A stretch of 36,495 bases of DNA from positions 1 to 36,495 of the forward strand of contig JAILAI010000227.1 of assembly GCA_024681705.1 (NCBI GenBank). The letters run 5' to 3'. The notes under the pieces were generated by a model. It was not told the DNA's origin. It was given only the letters and a program-made list of their open reading frames with translations, and did not search any database. Positions 25,268-34,141 of the stretch are shown in pieces. Position 1 is the first letter of the stretch. Each line of letters opens with the position of its first letter. The position numbers and the translations under genes are program-made. This DNA is from Prevotella sp. Lineage in GTDB: Bacteria; Bacteroidota; Bacteroidia; Bacteroidales; Bacteroidaceae.

Positions 25268-25299
25268 TTTTTCTTCATTTGATGTTTTCAATCTGCTTG

Positions 25300-25307
25300 C
25301 AAAGTTA
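25300..25307 (-). promoter_or_regulatory. -7 box upstream of the alpha/beta hydrolase gene
   Basis: TAACTTTG on the minus strand lies 32 bp before the chosen start at 25267. No TTG stands at the usual 19-21 nt distance, so this is a partial promoter match. Confidence 0.42.
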
Positions 25308-25455
25308 CAGATAATCGACAAAAAGGCTTTCACAAAGCGTATCGCAAATAAATAGCAAATGTAACATTACTCGATTATAAGCATAAAAATCAAAACGAAA
25401 AAGGAGAAATTGAAAAAATATGCTGACAAAGAACCGATAATTCAAAAAAGATTAT

Positions 25456-25463
25456 TAACTTTG
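25456..25463 (+). promoter_or_regulatory. -7 box of the GH3 gene
   Basis: TAACTTTG on the plus strand lies 35 bp before the chosen GH3 start at 25499. It rules against the upstream ATG at 25469 as a normal start because the transcript would begin there. No clear -33 TTG is seen. Confidence 0.5.
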
Positions 25464-25498
25464 CAGAATTGAATATTGGACAAAAAGCGAATAACAAT

Positions 25499-28075
25499 AT
25501 GAAAAAGACCTTTCTTACTATTATCGCAGCATTTTCTCTGTCTGCTCAAGCACAGATGCTGCCGTATCAAAATCCTAACCTCTCACCCGAGCAACGTGCG
25601 GAAGACCTTTGTTCACGACTCACACTCGATGAAAAAGTGAAACTCATGATGGATCAGTCGCCAGCTATCGAGCGATTGGGCATCCCGCAATTTGAATGGT
25701 GGAACGAAGCACTTCATGGTGTGGGCCGAAACGGCTATGCTACCGTCTTTCCCATTACGATGAACATGGCGGCAACATTCGACGACCACTTGGTGTTCGA
25801 CGTATTCACGGCCGTTAGCGACGAAGCACGCGCCAAGAATGCCGAAGCCAAGCGTACGGGAGAGATGAAGCGCTATCGTGGCCTTTCGTTCTGGACGCCT
25901 AACATCAACATTTTCCGCGACCCAAGATGGGGACGTGGACAAGAAACCTACGGAGAAGACCCGTGGCTTACTACGCAGATGGGCCTTGCCGTCGTGCGCG
26001 GCTTACAGGGCTACTCCTACGAGGGTGTACGTCCCGATTCTCGCTACATGAAGCTCTATGCTTGCGCCAAACACTATGCCGTTCATAGCGGTCCTGAATG
26101 GAATCGTCATGAATTTAACATGACGAATCTACCTGAGCGTGACCTTTGGGAGACATATATGCCAGCTTTCAAGGCGTTGGTGCAACAAGGCGATGTGAAG
26201 GAGATCATGTGTGCCTATCAGCGAAACGATGGTGAACCCTGTTGTGGCAATACGCGCTACCTTCATAAGATATTGCGCGAGGAATGGGGATTCAAAGGAT
26301 TGGTGACGAGCGATTGCGGTGCTATTCGCGACTTCTGGGCTCCAGGATATCATGGATTCTCCCCCACAAAGGCAGATGCTGCGGCTTCGGCCGTCATTGC
26401 AGGTACCGACGTAGAATGCGGTAGTGAGTATAAATCATTGCCCGAAGCGCTCAAGGCTGGCAAGATTACAGAAGAACAAATCAATACAAGCCTGAAACGA
26501 CTACTGGTTGGACGCTTTGAGTTGGGCGACTTCGACAAAGACGAACTGGTGCCTTGGACAAATATACCGATGAGCGTAGTGGCCAATAAAGAGCATAAGG
26601 ACCTTGCGTTGAAGGTTGCTCGTGAAGGTATGACATTGTTGCAAAACCGCAACAACATACTTCCGCTCAACCGCAATCAGAAGATAGTGGTAATGGGGCC
26701 CAACGCCAACGACTCCACAATGCTTTGGGGAAACTATACGGGAACTCCCACAAGTACAACGACAATCCTTCAAGGCATTCGTCAGAAAGTGCCATCAGCA
26801 CGTTTCATACAAGGTTGTAGCCTTACCCGCAACGAAGTGTTCCAAAGTCTCTTTAACCAATTGCGTACACCCGACGGAATGCAAGGCGTAAAGGCCACCT
26901 ATTGGAACAATGAGAAGTTTGAAGGTGACCCTGCGGCAACCGTCGTGAACACATCGCTCATCAACCTGAACAACGGAGGAAACACAGCTTTCACCTCTGG
27001 TGTAGATCTTGAACATTTCTCGGCACGATATGAAGCAGACTTCTGTCCCAAGGAAGATTGTGAGATTACGTTGAACATTGCGGCAGAAGACTATCTCGGC
27101 GTCATCTTCGATGGTGACACGCTCTATGATAAATGGAACGGGCACGGTGTGATTTACAAAACGTTCAAGAAGAATGTTCGTGCCGGACAAACCTACCACA
27201 TTGAAGCCAACTATATCCAGCAGATTGGTTTGGCGCTCTTCGCCCTCGACCTGACGCAGAAGATAGAAACCTCTATGCCAACCATTTTGCAACAGATTGG
27301 CGATGCTGACGTCGTCGTCTTCGTTGGTGGCATTTCGCCCCGCCTAGAAGGTGAAGAGATGAAGGTGAACGAAGAAGGATTCCGAGGAGGCGACCGCACC
27401 AGCATTGAGTTGCCGCGCGTACAACGTGAAATGATTGCTGCGCTTCATCAGGCTGGTAAGAAAGTGGTATACGTCAACTGCTCTGGTTCTGCTATCGCAC
27501 TGGTGCCTGAAAGTCAGAATGCTGATGCTATCATTCAGGCTTGGTATGGTGGCGAACGTGGTGGTGAAGCTCTTGCCGACATTCTTTTCGGCGACTACAA
27601 TCCGAGCGGCAAGTTGCCCATCACATTCTATAAGAACACCGAACAGCTGCCCGATTTTGAAGACTACAACATGAGCAACCGCACCTATCGCTACTTCAAT
27701 GGTCAGCCTCTCTTCCCCTTTGGCTACGGCCTTAGCTACACTACGTTTACGCTTAGCAAGCCTAAATACAAGAAAGGCAAGGTATTTGTAAGTGTGAAGA
27801 ACACAGGTAGTCGTGAAGGTTCAGAAGTGGTGCAGGTATACGTGAGGAATCCGCTCGATGTTAATGGCCCGAAGAAAACCCTCCGTGCCTATAAACGCAT
27901 CAATCTGAAAGCAGGCGAAACACAGTTGGTGGAAATAGAACTTCCACGCGAGCGTTTCGAACTATGGGACGCTAAGTCGAACACCATGCGAGTGATGCCC
28001 GGAAAGCATCAGATTATGGTGGGCACATCATCAGCCGATGAAAGTCTGCAAACCATCGTAGCAAAGATAAAATGA
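25499..28075 (+). CDS. Secreted GH3 beta-glycosidase with PA14-like insert, likely beta-xylosidase
   Basis: The 858-residue protein starts with a signal peptide (MKKTFLTIIAAFSLSAQAQ). The GH3 N-terminal barrel shows WWNEALHGVGR, the substrate-contact KHYAVHSGPEWNRH and the nucleophile Asp272 in LVTSDCGAI. The second domain (LPLNRNQKIVVMGPNAN) is interrupted at about 460-580 by a PA14-like beta insert (VKATYWNNEKFEG, DYLGVIFDGDTLYDKW) and resumes with DVVVFVGGISPRLEGEE. A C-terminal fibronectin III-like domain (FPFGYGLSYTTF) follows. The EALHGVGRNGYAT style and insert match Prevotella and Bacteroides xylosidase-type GH3 enzymes, but glucosidase or arabinosidase activity is possible. The CE2-type gene follows, probably in the same transcript. 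Confidence 0.9.
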   Translation: MKKTFLTIIAAFSLSAQAQMLPYQNPNLSPEQRAEDLCSRLTLDEKVKLMMDQSPAIERLGIPQFEWWNEALHGVGRNGYATVFPITMNMAATFDDHLVFDVFTAVSDEARAKNAEAKRTGEMKRYRGLSFWTPNINIFRDPRWGRGQETYGEDPWLTTQMGLAVVRGLQGYSYEGVRPDSRYMKLYACAKHYAVHSGPEWNRHEFNMTNLPERDLWETYMPAFKALVQQGDVKEIMCAYQRNDGEPCCGNTRYLHKILREEWGFKGLVTSDCGAIRDFWAPGYHGFSPTKADAAASAVIAGTDVECGSEYKSLPEALKAGKITEEQINTSLKRLLVGRFELGDFDKDELVPWTNIPMSVVANKEHKDLALKVAREGMTLLQNRNNILPLNRNQKIVVMGPNANDSTMLWGNYTGTPTSTTTILQGIRQKVPSARFIQGCSLTRNEVFQSLFNQLRTPDGMQGVKATYWNNEKFEGDPAATVVNTSLINLNNGGNTAFTSGVDLEHFSARYEADFCPKEDCEITLNIAAEDYLGVIFDGDTLYDKWNGHGVIYKTFKKNVRAGQTYHIEANYIQQIGLALFALDLTQKIETSMPTILQQIGDADVVVFVGGISPRLEGEEMKVNEEGFRGGDRTSIELPRVQREMIAALHQAGKKVVYVNCSGSAIALVPESQNADAIIQAWYGGERGGEALADILFGDYNPSGKLPITFYKNTEQLPDFEDYNMSNRTYRYFNGQPLFPFGYGLSYTTFTLSKPKYKKGKVFVSVKNTGSREGSEVVQVYVRNPLDVNGPKKTLRAYKRINLKAGETQLVEIELPRERFELWDAKSNTMRVMPGKHQIMVGTSSADESLQTIVAKIK

Positions 28076-28122
28076 TACAATGTAAAGATTTGATTCTCAA
28101 TATGATATTAAAGAAAGAACAG

Positions 28123-29280
28123 ATGAAAACATCAACCTCAGCAATTGGTTTTAGAAGCCTATGGCTATCTATCGCCATATTGTTTGCTTTGACGATAAGT
28201 GCCAATTCGTCTTCATTGATTCAACAATCGAATCAAGCATTGAAGCACATCTCGCCTTGCGGTAGTTTTGTAAGTCCTACAGATAAGAACATCCAGTATA
28301 TTGGTCGCATCAATTTCTCAAATCCCGAACGGCCGTATTTCGTCTATCCCGGCGTGCAGATTGCTGCTACCTTCCAAGGTACAAGTTTAAGGATGATGGC
28401 AAAGCCTGGAAGCGGTTATTTCATGGTGCAGGTGGATAATGCCGAACCATTCAAGATTGGTTTTCGTGGTGAACAAGATAGCATCGTAAGTCTTGCAACA
28501 GCCCTTCCCTATGGTTCGCATCGCGTACATATTACTTATTGCATAGAAGGCTATGAACTTCGTCCAGAATTTCGTGGTTTCTGGTTGGACAAAGGTTGCA
28601 CTCTTCTGCCTTCGCCTCCCCTCCCCGATCGTCGCATCGAGTTTATCGGTAACAGCATCACATGTGGCTATGGCGTTGAAAGCATTGACCCCAGCGAGCA
28701 TTTCAGCTACGAATCAGAGAATCATTACTACACCTATGCCGCACGAACGGCAAGGGCACTAGGAGCTCAGTATCAAGTGGTAGCGCGAAGTGGTATCGGT
28801 ATCTATCGTAACTACGATGGCCCCAAGACGGGAAGTCCCGACAACATGCCGAACGAATACCCATACACCAATTATCACGACAAATCGCAATTGTGGGATT
28901 TCAGTCGCTTCACGCCCGACGTTGTCTGCATCAATCTGGGCACCAACGATACATCGACAGGCACAGCCGACCAAAAGAAACTTGAGAAGGCTTACGGAGA
29001 ATTCTTGAAAACACTTCGTTCGAAATATCCGCAAGCGAAAATTGTTTTCCTAACGGGAGCTATGCTCAACGGCAAGGAACTCAACATTGTGAAAGCAGCT
29101 TTGGACAAAGTCGCCGACGATGCTCATAAGAATGGTGACGAACAAGTTTACCGATTCGACATGACGCCACAAAACGGAGACCTGATGATTGGAGCCGATT
29201 GGCATCCCAGCGTTTGGCAACAACAGAAGATGGGCAATGAGCTGACCGACTATCTTCGCGGTTTGATGAAGTGGTTCTGA
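28123..29280 (+). CDS. Secreted CE2-type acetylesterase (SGNH)
   Basis: I chose ATG 28123 because it gives a signal peptide (MKTSTSAIGFRSLWLSIAIL, then a hydrophobic run to ISANS). An in-frame ATG at 28072 overlaps the GH3 stop codon as ATGA and would suit translational coupling, so it stays an alternative. The 385-residue protein has an N-terminal jelly-roll (about 45-165) typical of CE2, then an SGNH domain with IEFIGNSITCGYG (Ser178), CINLGTNDTS and GADWHPS (Asp359, His361). CE2 enzymes remove acetyl groups, often from xylo- or mannosyl positions. Pairing with GH3 suggests clearance of acetylated xylo-oligosaccharides. It ends immediately against the convergent AlaX-like gene. Confidence 0.85.
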   Translation: MKTSTSAIGFRSLWLSIAILFALTISANSSSLIQQSNQALKHISPCGSFVSPTDKNIQYIGRINFSNPERPYFVYPGVQIAATFQGTSLRMMAKPGSGYFMVQVDNAEPFKIGFRGEQDSIVSLATALPYGSHRVHITYCIEGYELRPEFRGFWLDKGCTLLPSPPLPDRRIEFIGNSITCGYGVESIDPSEHFSYESENHYYTYAARTARALGAQYQVVARSGIGIYRNYDGPKTGSPDNMPNEYPYTNYHDKSQLWDFSRFTPDVVCINLGTNDTSTGTADQKKLEKAYGEFLKTLRSKYPQAKIVFLTGAMLNGKELNIVKAALDKVADDAHKNGDEQVYRFDMTPQNGDLMIGADWHPSVWQQQKMGNELTDYLRGLMKWF

Positions 29281-29787
29281 TTATTGCACAACTTTAAAGC
29301 GAATACGAAACGAGCGCTTACCTTCGTCCCAGTTTGTACCGAGCATTTCAAATCGGCCAATCTGGGACGTTGAGCGTACGTGCTTCCCGATACATGGACA
29401 GACGTCGTAGTCGCCAATCCTCACAAGACGAATAGTATCAGACGCATCCTCAGGAAGCCTCTCTAACGACAACTGAGCGTCTGGTGAATCAGGCTCCGCA
29501 TCGAAGATTAGGCCTTCAAGTTCGGCACGCGTCACAAATTCAAACGTCACAGGCAAGTCTTGCTCAATCAGTTCGTTCATTTGGCGCTCAATCTCTTTCT
29601 CTACCTTTCTATCGGGTTTTCGATCAAGAATGTAGCTAATCTTGCTTTTCTTTCGTTCAATGTGAGCATTATTGGAACGCTCACAACCAAACATGCGAAC
29701 CATCAGCTGATTGAGAAGATGCTCGGCCGTGTGGCTTGGTGGGAACTCTTCTTTGTTGTGTTCGTTCAGGATGTAGTCTTCTGCCAT
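29281..29787 (-). CDS. AlaX-like tRNA-editing protein (second additional domain)
   Basis: The 168-residue cytoplasmic protein has the zinc-binding HTAEH (19-23) and CPCIGKH (130-136) motifs of the threonyl/alanyl-tRNA synthetase second additional domain. Standalone forms hydrolyse mischarged tRNA-Ala. The usual CGGTH near the second zinc site is CIGKH here, so the exact specificity is uncertain. It lies 42 bp after the GH13 gene and is probably in its transcript. Its stop codon directly abuts the stop codon of the plus-strand CE2 gene. Confidence 0.78.
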   Translation of the reverse strand: MAEDYILNEHNKEEFPPSHTAEHLLNQLMVRMFGCERSNNAHIERKKSKISYILDRKPDRKVEKEIERQMNELIEQDLPVTFEFVTRAELEGLIFDAEPDSPDAQLSLERLPEDASDTIRLVRIGDYDVCPCIGKHVRSTSQIGRFEMLGTNWDEGKRSFRIRFKVVQ

Positions 29788-29802
29788 AAGGTTTAGGTGA
29801 AT

Positions 29803-29821
29803 CTCCTCTATCGGTGAGGAG
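29803..29821 (-). terminator. Small hairpin after the GH13 gene
   Basis: A 6-bp stem CTCCTC/GAGGAG (29803-29808 with 29816-29821) lies in the 42-bp gap before the AlaX-like gene. It lacks a T run and overlaps the leader, so it may be a weak attenuator or merely a leader structure. Confidence 0.3.
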
Positions 29822-29829
29822 TTTGTTAG

Positions 29830-31503
29830 TTAGAATTTAAACTTATATACACGAGCCGTTAGAGGAGCAACGGTAATGGCGAGCGGTTGATCTGCCCGAA
29901 GAACCACCTTGAGAATCTCGTCCGTCATCAAATCGGTTGCTGTCAGCTCCTTCTCAGGAATCTGCAAGTGAAGGAATGCATGCTGAGGAATAGTGACCGT
30001 TGTGTCAACATCGTGTGTCGCGAAATTGGCTACCACAAGAATCATCTCGTCGTCGGCTTTGCGTAAGAAAGCGAACTGACGCTGAGAGAGTTGAGGATTC
30101 ACATACATGAGGTCGAAGGACTCTCCTTCGCGAATGGCCTTTTCCTTATTGGCCATCACCAACACCTTCTGATAGACATTCATGAGTGTCCGCTCTGCTT
30201 TCTTCATCCTACGACGATCGTAGTAGCCGCGAATGATGGTGGGAACGCTCCAATAATCGAAGATTGTAGTGCGACCGTCCTTACCGCTGAAGCCCTCTTC
30301 GTCCATCCCCCGTTCGCCAAACTCTTGTCCGGCATAGATCATAAAGGGATTACGATGAAGGAAAGCACTCACGATGACAGCAGGAACGGCGAGTTCTGCA
30401 TGACCCGCAAAGAAATCGCTCGCAATGCGTTGCTCATCGTGGTTCTCGAGGAAATAGAGCATGTGCTCGCGCAGAGGGTCGGTGACCTGCCATTGGCGAG
30501 TAATATCGGAAGCGGATCGATAGCCTTTGATGACATCGCGCAAACAATCGTACATTCCTACTTTGTCGTACAGATAGTCGAAGCCTGCATTGATGTAGTT
30601 GTTATATTGATTCGGGTCGTAGACTTCTCCCACGAATACCATCTCGGGATAACGATACTTTACCTTATCGGTTGCCCAAGCCCAGAAGGCGGCAGGCACC
30701 ATCTCGGCCATATCGCACCTGAAACCGTCGACACCCTTATGTGCCCAGAAGAGCAGGATGTCGGTCATCTTGTTCCATGTATCGGGAATTGGCGTGAAGT
30801 GTTCAGAGCGACCAGCTGCATCGCAATAGTCGATACCATAGTTGAGTTTCACCGTCTCATACCAATCGTTGCGAGTAGGACGGTTGCTGAATTGGTCGTT
30901 TCCCGTTGCACGCGCGGGATTCTCCACATAGTCGCCATCGTAAGATGAAGTGCCGAGAACACCAGTCAAATCGAGCGGCTGACCCCAGCAATAATAGAAA
31001 TTGTTCTTTGTTGAGAAGTGCATCATCGTGTCGTCGTTCTCCCCCAGGTCTTTCACTCCTTCGGGCTTTCCGACACTCTTGTATTCGCGTGCCACATGGT
31101 TGGGCACAAAGTCGATAATCACCTTCAATTCCTTACGATGTGAGCGCTCGAGCAAAGCCTCAAACTCTGCCATTCTATTATCCACATCGGTTGCAAGATC
31201 GGGGTCGATATCGTAGTAGTCGACAATGGCATAAGGCGAGCCTGCCTTTCCCTTGACCACATCAGCATGCTGACGAGGGATGCCATAAACCGAATAATCT
31301 GTTTGCGACGCATGACGGATGACCCCAGTGAACCACACATGAGTAGCTCCGAGACTACGGATGTTCTTGAGCACCGCGTCGTCGAGGTCGTTCATCTTTC
31401 CGCAACCATTCTCTGCCAAAGTTCCATTTACCTTGCAGGTGGTGTTCTTGTTGCCGAAGAGTCGCGTGAAGATTTGATAGATAATAATTTTTTGTTGTTT
31501 CAT
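29830..31503 (-). CDS. Cytoplasmic GH13 alpha-amylase-family enzyme
   Basis: The 557-residue protein has no signal peptide. The (beta/alpha)8 barrel shows the conserved GH13 regions: DFVPNH (131-136), GFRCDMAEM with nucleophile Asp264, VFVGEVY with acid/base Glu293, and FLENHDEQ with Asp356. A C-terminal beta domain (about 470-557) completes it. It likely degrades imported maltodextrins or internal glycogen. Neighbours are fabD upstream (62 bp, with a hairpin between) and the AlaX-like gene downstream, so it is not part of the pectin or xylan group. Confidence 0.9.
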   Translation of the reverse strand: MKQQKIIIYQIFTRLFGNKNTTCKVNGTLAENGCGKMNDLDDAVLKNIRSLGATHVWFTGVIRHASQTDYSVYGIPRQHADVVKGKAGSPYAIVDYYDIDPDLATDVDNRMAEFEALLERSHRKELKVIIDFVPNHVAREYKSVGKPEGVKDLGENDDTMMHFSTKNNFYYCWGQPLDLTGVLGTSSYDGDYVENPARATGNDQFSNRPTRNDWYETVKLNYGIDYCDAAGRSEHFTPIPDTWNKMTDILLFWAHKGVDGFRCDMAEMVPAAFWAWATDKVKYRYPEMVFVGEVYDPNQYNNYINAGFDYLYDKVGMYDCLRDVIKGYRSASDITRQWQVTDPLREHMLYFLENHDEQRIASDFFAGHAELAVPAVIVSAFLHRNPFMIYAGQEFGERGMDEEGFSGKDGRTTIFDYWSVPTIIRGYYDRRRMKKAERTLMNVYQKVLVMANKEKAIREGESFDLMYVNPQLSQRQFAFLRKADDEMILVVANFATHDVDTTVTIPQHAFLHLQIPEKELTATDLMTDEILKVVLRADQPLAITVAPLTARVYKFKF

Positions 31504-31521
31504 TGATTAGTAGTTTAAGTA

Positions 31522-31553
31522 GTAGAGACGTCACACGTTGGCGACGCCTCTAC
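31522..31553 (-). terminator. Hairpin after fabD
   Basis: A 13-bp stem with two G-U pairs (31522-31534 with 31541-31553) and a 6-nt loop follows the fabD stop codon by 12 bp. Only a short T-poor stretch follows on the minus strand, so termination may be partial. Confidence 0.55.
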
Positions 31554-31565
31554 GTTTGTAGTTTC

Positions 31566-32453
31566 TTATGCGATTCCGTGAGCAGTTACCTCACGAGAGA
31601 TCTTGGCAATCATGCCCTGTAGCGCCTTACCAGGACCACACTCCGTGAAGTCGTCAGCACCGTCGGCAATCATGTTCTGCACGCTTTGTGTCCAACGAAC
31701 GCTGCTTGTCAGCTGTGCAATCAGGTTCTGCTTGATTTCGGCAGGGTCGGTATGCGGCTTGGCGTCTACATTTTGATAGACGGGGCAACTGGGTTGCTTG
31801 ATCTCCGTCTTTTCGATGGCTGCCTGCAACTCATCCTTTGCGGGCTGCATCAGCGGTGAATGGAACGCACCACCAACCTTCAGCGGAAGTGCACGCTTGG
31901 CACCAGCTTCCTTCAGCTTGGCACAAGCCTCGTCGATGGCTTCAATGTTACCACTGATAACCAACTGACCCGGGCAGTTGTAGTTGGCAGGAACCACTAC
32001 GCAACCTTCTCGATTCACCTCAGCGCAAACCTCCTCAACCTTTTCGTCGGGCAGGGCGATGATGGCGGCCATCGTTGAAGGAGCGGCCTCACAAGCCTTC
32101 TGCATGGCCATAGCACGAGCATACACAAGCTTCAATCCGTCTTCAAAACTCAGTGCGCCAGCAGCTGTCAGAGCCGAGAACTCGCCCAGTGAATGACCAG
32201 CTACCATATCGGGGTTGAATTCGTCGCCCAAGCAAAGAGCAGAGATCACGCTATGCAGGAATACGGCAGGCTGCGTCACCTTCGTCTGGCGCAAGTCTTC
32301 ATCAGTTCCTTCGAACATGATATCGGTGATTCTGTAACCCAGAATCTCGTTTGCCTTCTCAAAGAGTTCCTTTGCCTTAGGGTTGTTATCGTAGAGATCT
32401 TTACCCATTCCAACGAACTGTGCTCCCTGTCCGGGAAATACAAATGCTTTCAT
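31566..32453 (-). CDS. fabD: Malonyl-CoA:ACP transacylase
   Basis: The 295-residue enzyme transfers malonyl from CoA to acyl carrier protein at the start of fatty acid elongation. It has the opening FPGQGAQFVGMG (6-17), nucleophile Ser88 in GHSLGE, Arg113 in YARAMAMQ and His198 in GAFHSPLM. I chose ATG 32453 (MKAFVFPGQG), which is the family start; a longer frame to 32531 would include the promoter at 32497-32526. It stands apart from other fab genes here. Confidence 0.97.
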   Translation of the reverse strand: MKAFVFPGQGAQFVGMGKDLYDNNPKAKELFEKANEILGYRITDIMFEGTDEDLRQTKVTQPAVFLHSVISALCLGDEFNPDMVAGHSLGEFSALTAAGALSFEDGLKLVYARAMAMQKACEAAPSTMAAIIALPDEKVEEVCAEVNREGCVVVPANYNCPGQLVISGNIEAIDEACAKLKEAGAKRALPLKVGGAFHSPLMQPAKDELQAAIEKTEIKQPSCPVYQNVDAKPHTDPAEIKQNLIAQLTSSVRWTQSVQNMIADGADDFTECGPGKALQGMIAKISREVTAHGIA

Positions 32454-32496
32454 CTTTTTCCTTGTTTTTAATACCTTATTTAATGATATGCGGCTG

Positions 32497-32526
32497 CAAA
32501 GGTACAAATAACACTCTAAATTACAA
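32497..32526 (-). promoter_or_regulatory. Promoter of fabD
   Basis: TACCTTTG (32497-32504, minus strand) lies 19 nt from TTG (32524-32526), a full Bacteroidetes promoter match 44 bp upstream of the start codon. Confidence 0.75.
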
Positions 32527-32609
32527 AACAAAAGAACAATTTTGTTTCATTTATCAATGAAGCATTTCACAATAACTGTTCGTCATGAAGACTATATGAA
32601 GATAAGAAA

Positions 32610-32651
32610 ATCCCCCTTCCCCCGATGTAGAAAGGTCGGAGAAAGAGGGAT
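32610..32651 (-). terminator. Terminator of the apiose-type operon
   Basis: A 16-bp stem with three G-U pairs (32610-32625 with 32636-32651) and a 10-nt loop lies 20 bp after the isomerase stop codon. TTTTCTT follows on the minus strand. It separates the operon from fabD. Confidence 0.85.
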
Positions 32652-32671
32652 AGGTCGAATGAAAAAGATGT

Positions 32672-34096
32672 TTATTCGTGCACGTAGCAATCCCAACCAA
32701 GATAGGTGTTGATGGCCTCGTCGAGCACATCGACCACATCGGTGCGACACATGGCCACATGATGTTCGAAGCCGTTCTTGCAGATATACTTCATCAGCTT
32801 CTGCAAGTTGTCCACTTGTGTAACGGCAATGCAACCATCCATTCCATAAGGATCGTTGGTGATTTGACCCTTTCCCAAATAAGTCTTAATAATACCCCTC
32901 GGGTCGTCGGTTGAAAGACGGAAGAAGGTGAACGGACCTTCAGACACCTTCGCATAGACGGCACCAAAGGTTTTCACCTTGCCCAAGGTGCGGCCAAGCA
33001 CACCGAGCGGTCCTAGTTTCAGGTCGTTGTTGCCAACGAACGAACGTGGGAAGTTGCCACAATGGGTGCACACGCACTTGTTTCGGTCTTCGGCGAAGTT
33101 GTTGTTCCAATCGAGCAATGCGGGAGCCTGACCAGAAGCCAACGCCAAAGCATACATCGAGACGGCTCCGGCAATGTCGGTTTCGCAAGCAGCAGGTATC
33201 AGCTTGTCGCTGAGCATCGACATCGTGACACAAGCGGCACAACCATAATTCTGCTCGAGAGAATCCCAGCACTGAATGGCAACGGCCTGAACATCGTTGG
33301 CCTCAATCCACTTCTCTACGGCAACGCCGAACTTTGCCTGCAATTTAAGTTTCTCGCGATAGTTCTCGGGTACCTTGGCGTAGTTGGAAACGCGACTACA
33401 CATTTCCACAAACTTCGGGTCGTCGTCTTCAATCTTCTGAGCGGCAAAGAGAATCTCACTCAAGTCGGCAGGCACTACGGTTATTCCGCTTCTCTGAAGC
33501 AGTTTCTCGCTTGCACGACAAGTGTTGAAGCCGAGCGGACGAGTGCCAATCTGACCAATACGGCAATGGCGCAATCCGTTCACCACCCTGCAAATGGCCG
33601 CAAAGCGGTTGATGTCCTTGACCAGAAGGTCGCTATAGATGGAATAGGTGTGAAGCGTGGTATCGGTGAAGGGAATGCCATACTGATAGAGATTGTTGCA
33701 CACCGAAATCTTTCCACAGAAGGCATCGCGCCTGCTATCGAGATCCACCTTGTCGTTCTCGTCGTCGCAAGCCTGAACGAGGATGGGCACATTCAGCTCT
33801 GCGTCGTTGATGGCATTGATGATGCCAATCTCGAAGCCGAAGTTGGGAAGTGAGACGATGATGCCGTCAATTTCGTCGCGATGGTCGCGGAACTGACGAG
33901 CCACCTTCAACCCATCTTCGCGTGTCTCAATGCTACTGCTGCCAGTGGGCGTAGCATCTTCTGGCAATATTACATACTCGTAGCCTTCGTCAGCAATGGT
34001 CTTTAGCAGTTGTTTGCGGACGTCGCGGGCCAACTCGGAATTAAAATAAGCTCGCGTACCAATGATTACGCCGAAGCAAGTCTTTCCGTTTTTCAT
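32672..34096 (-). CDS. apsI: L-fucose/L-arabinose isomerase-family protein, probably D-apiose isomerase
   Basis: The 474-residue cytoplasmic protein has the FucI/AraA-type layout: an N-terminal domain opening CFGVIIGTRAYFNSELA, and a later catalytic part with QCWDSLEQNYG, CETDIAGAVSMYAL (Glu305, Asp307) and CTHCGNFPRSF. A His pair lies at 445-446 in FEHHVAMCR. These acidic and His residues are candidate metal ligands. Together with an FGGY kinase and a split transketolase it fits the Bacteroides D-apiose route, where apiose is isomerised to apulose. That substrate is inferred from gene context, and another branched or deoxy sugar remains possible. It is the last gene of the operon, 45 bp after the kinase. 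Confidence 0.68.
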   Translation of the reverse strand: MKNGKTCFGVIIGTRAYFNSELARDVRKQLLKTIADEGYEYVILPEDATPTGSSSIETREDGLKVARQFRDHRDEIDGIIVSLPNFGFEIGIINAINDAELNVPILVQACDDENDKVDLDSRRDAFCGKISVCNNLYQYGIPFTDTTLHTYSIYSDLLVKDINRFAAICRVVNGLRHCRIGQIGTRPLGFNTCRASEKLLQRSGITVVPADLSEILFAAQKIEDDDPKFVEMCSRVSNYAKVPENYREKLKLQAKFGVAVEKWIEANDVQAVAIQCWDSLEQNYGCAACVTMSMLSDKLIPAACETDIAGAVSMYALALASGQAPALLDWNNNFAEDRNKCVCTHCGNFPRSFVGNNDLKLGPLGVLGRTLGKVKTFGAVYAKVSEGPFTFFRLSTDDPRGIIKTYLGKGQITNDPYGMDGCIAVTQVDNLQKLMKYICKNGFEHHVAMCRTDVVDVLDEAINTYLGWDCYVHE

Positions 34097-34141
34097 AAGT
34101 TTATCTTGTTTTTATTTATAATGCATTCTCTTGGATGATAG

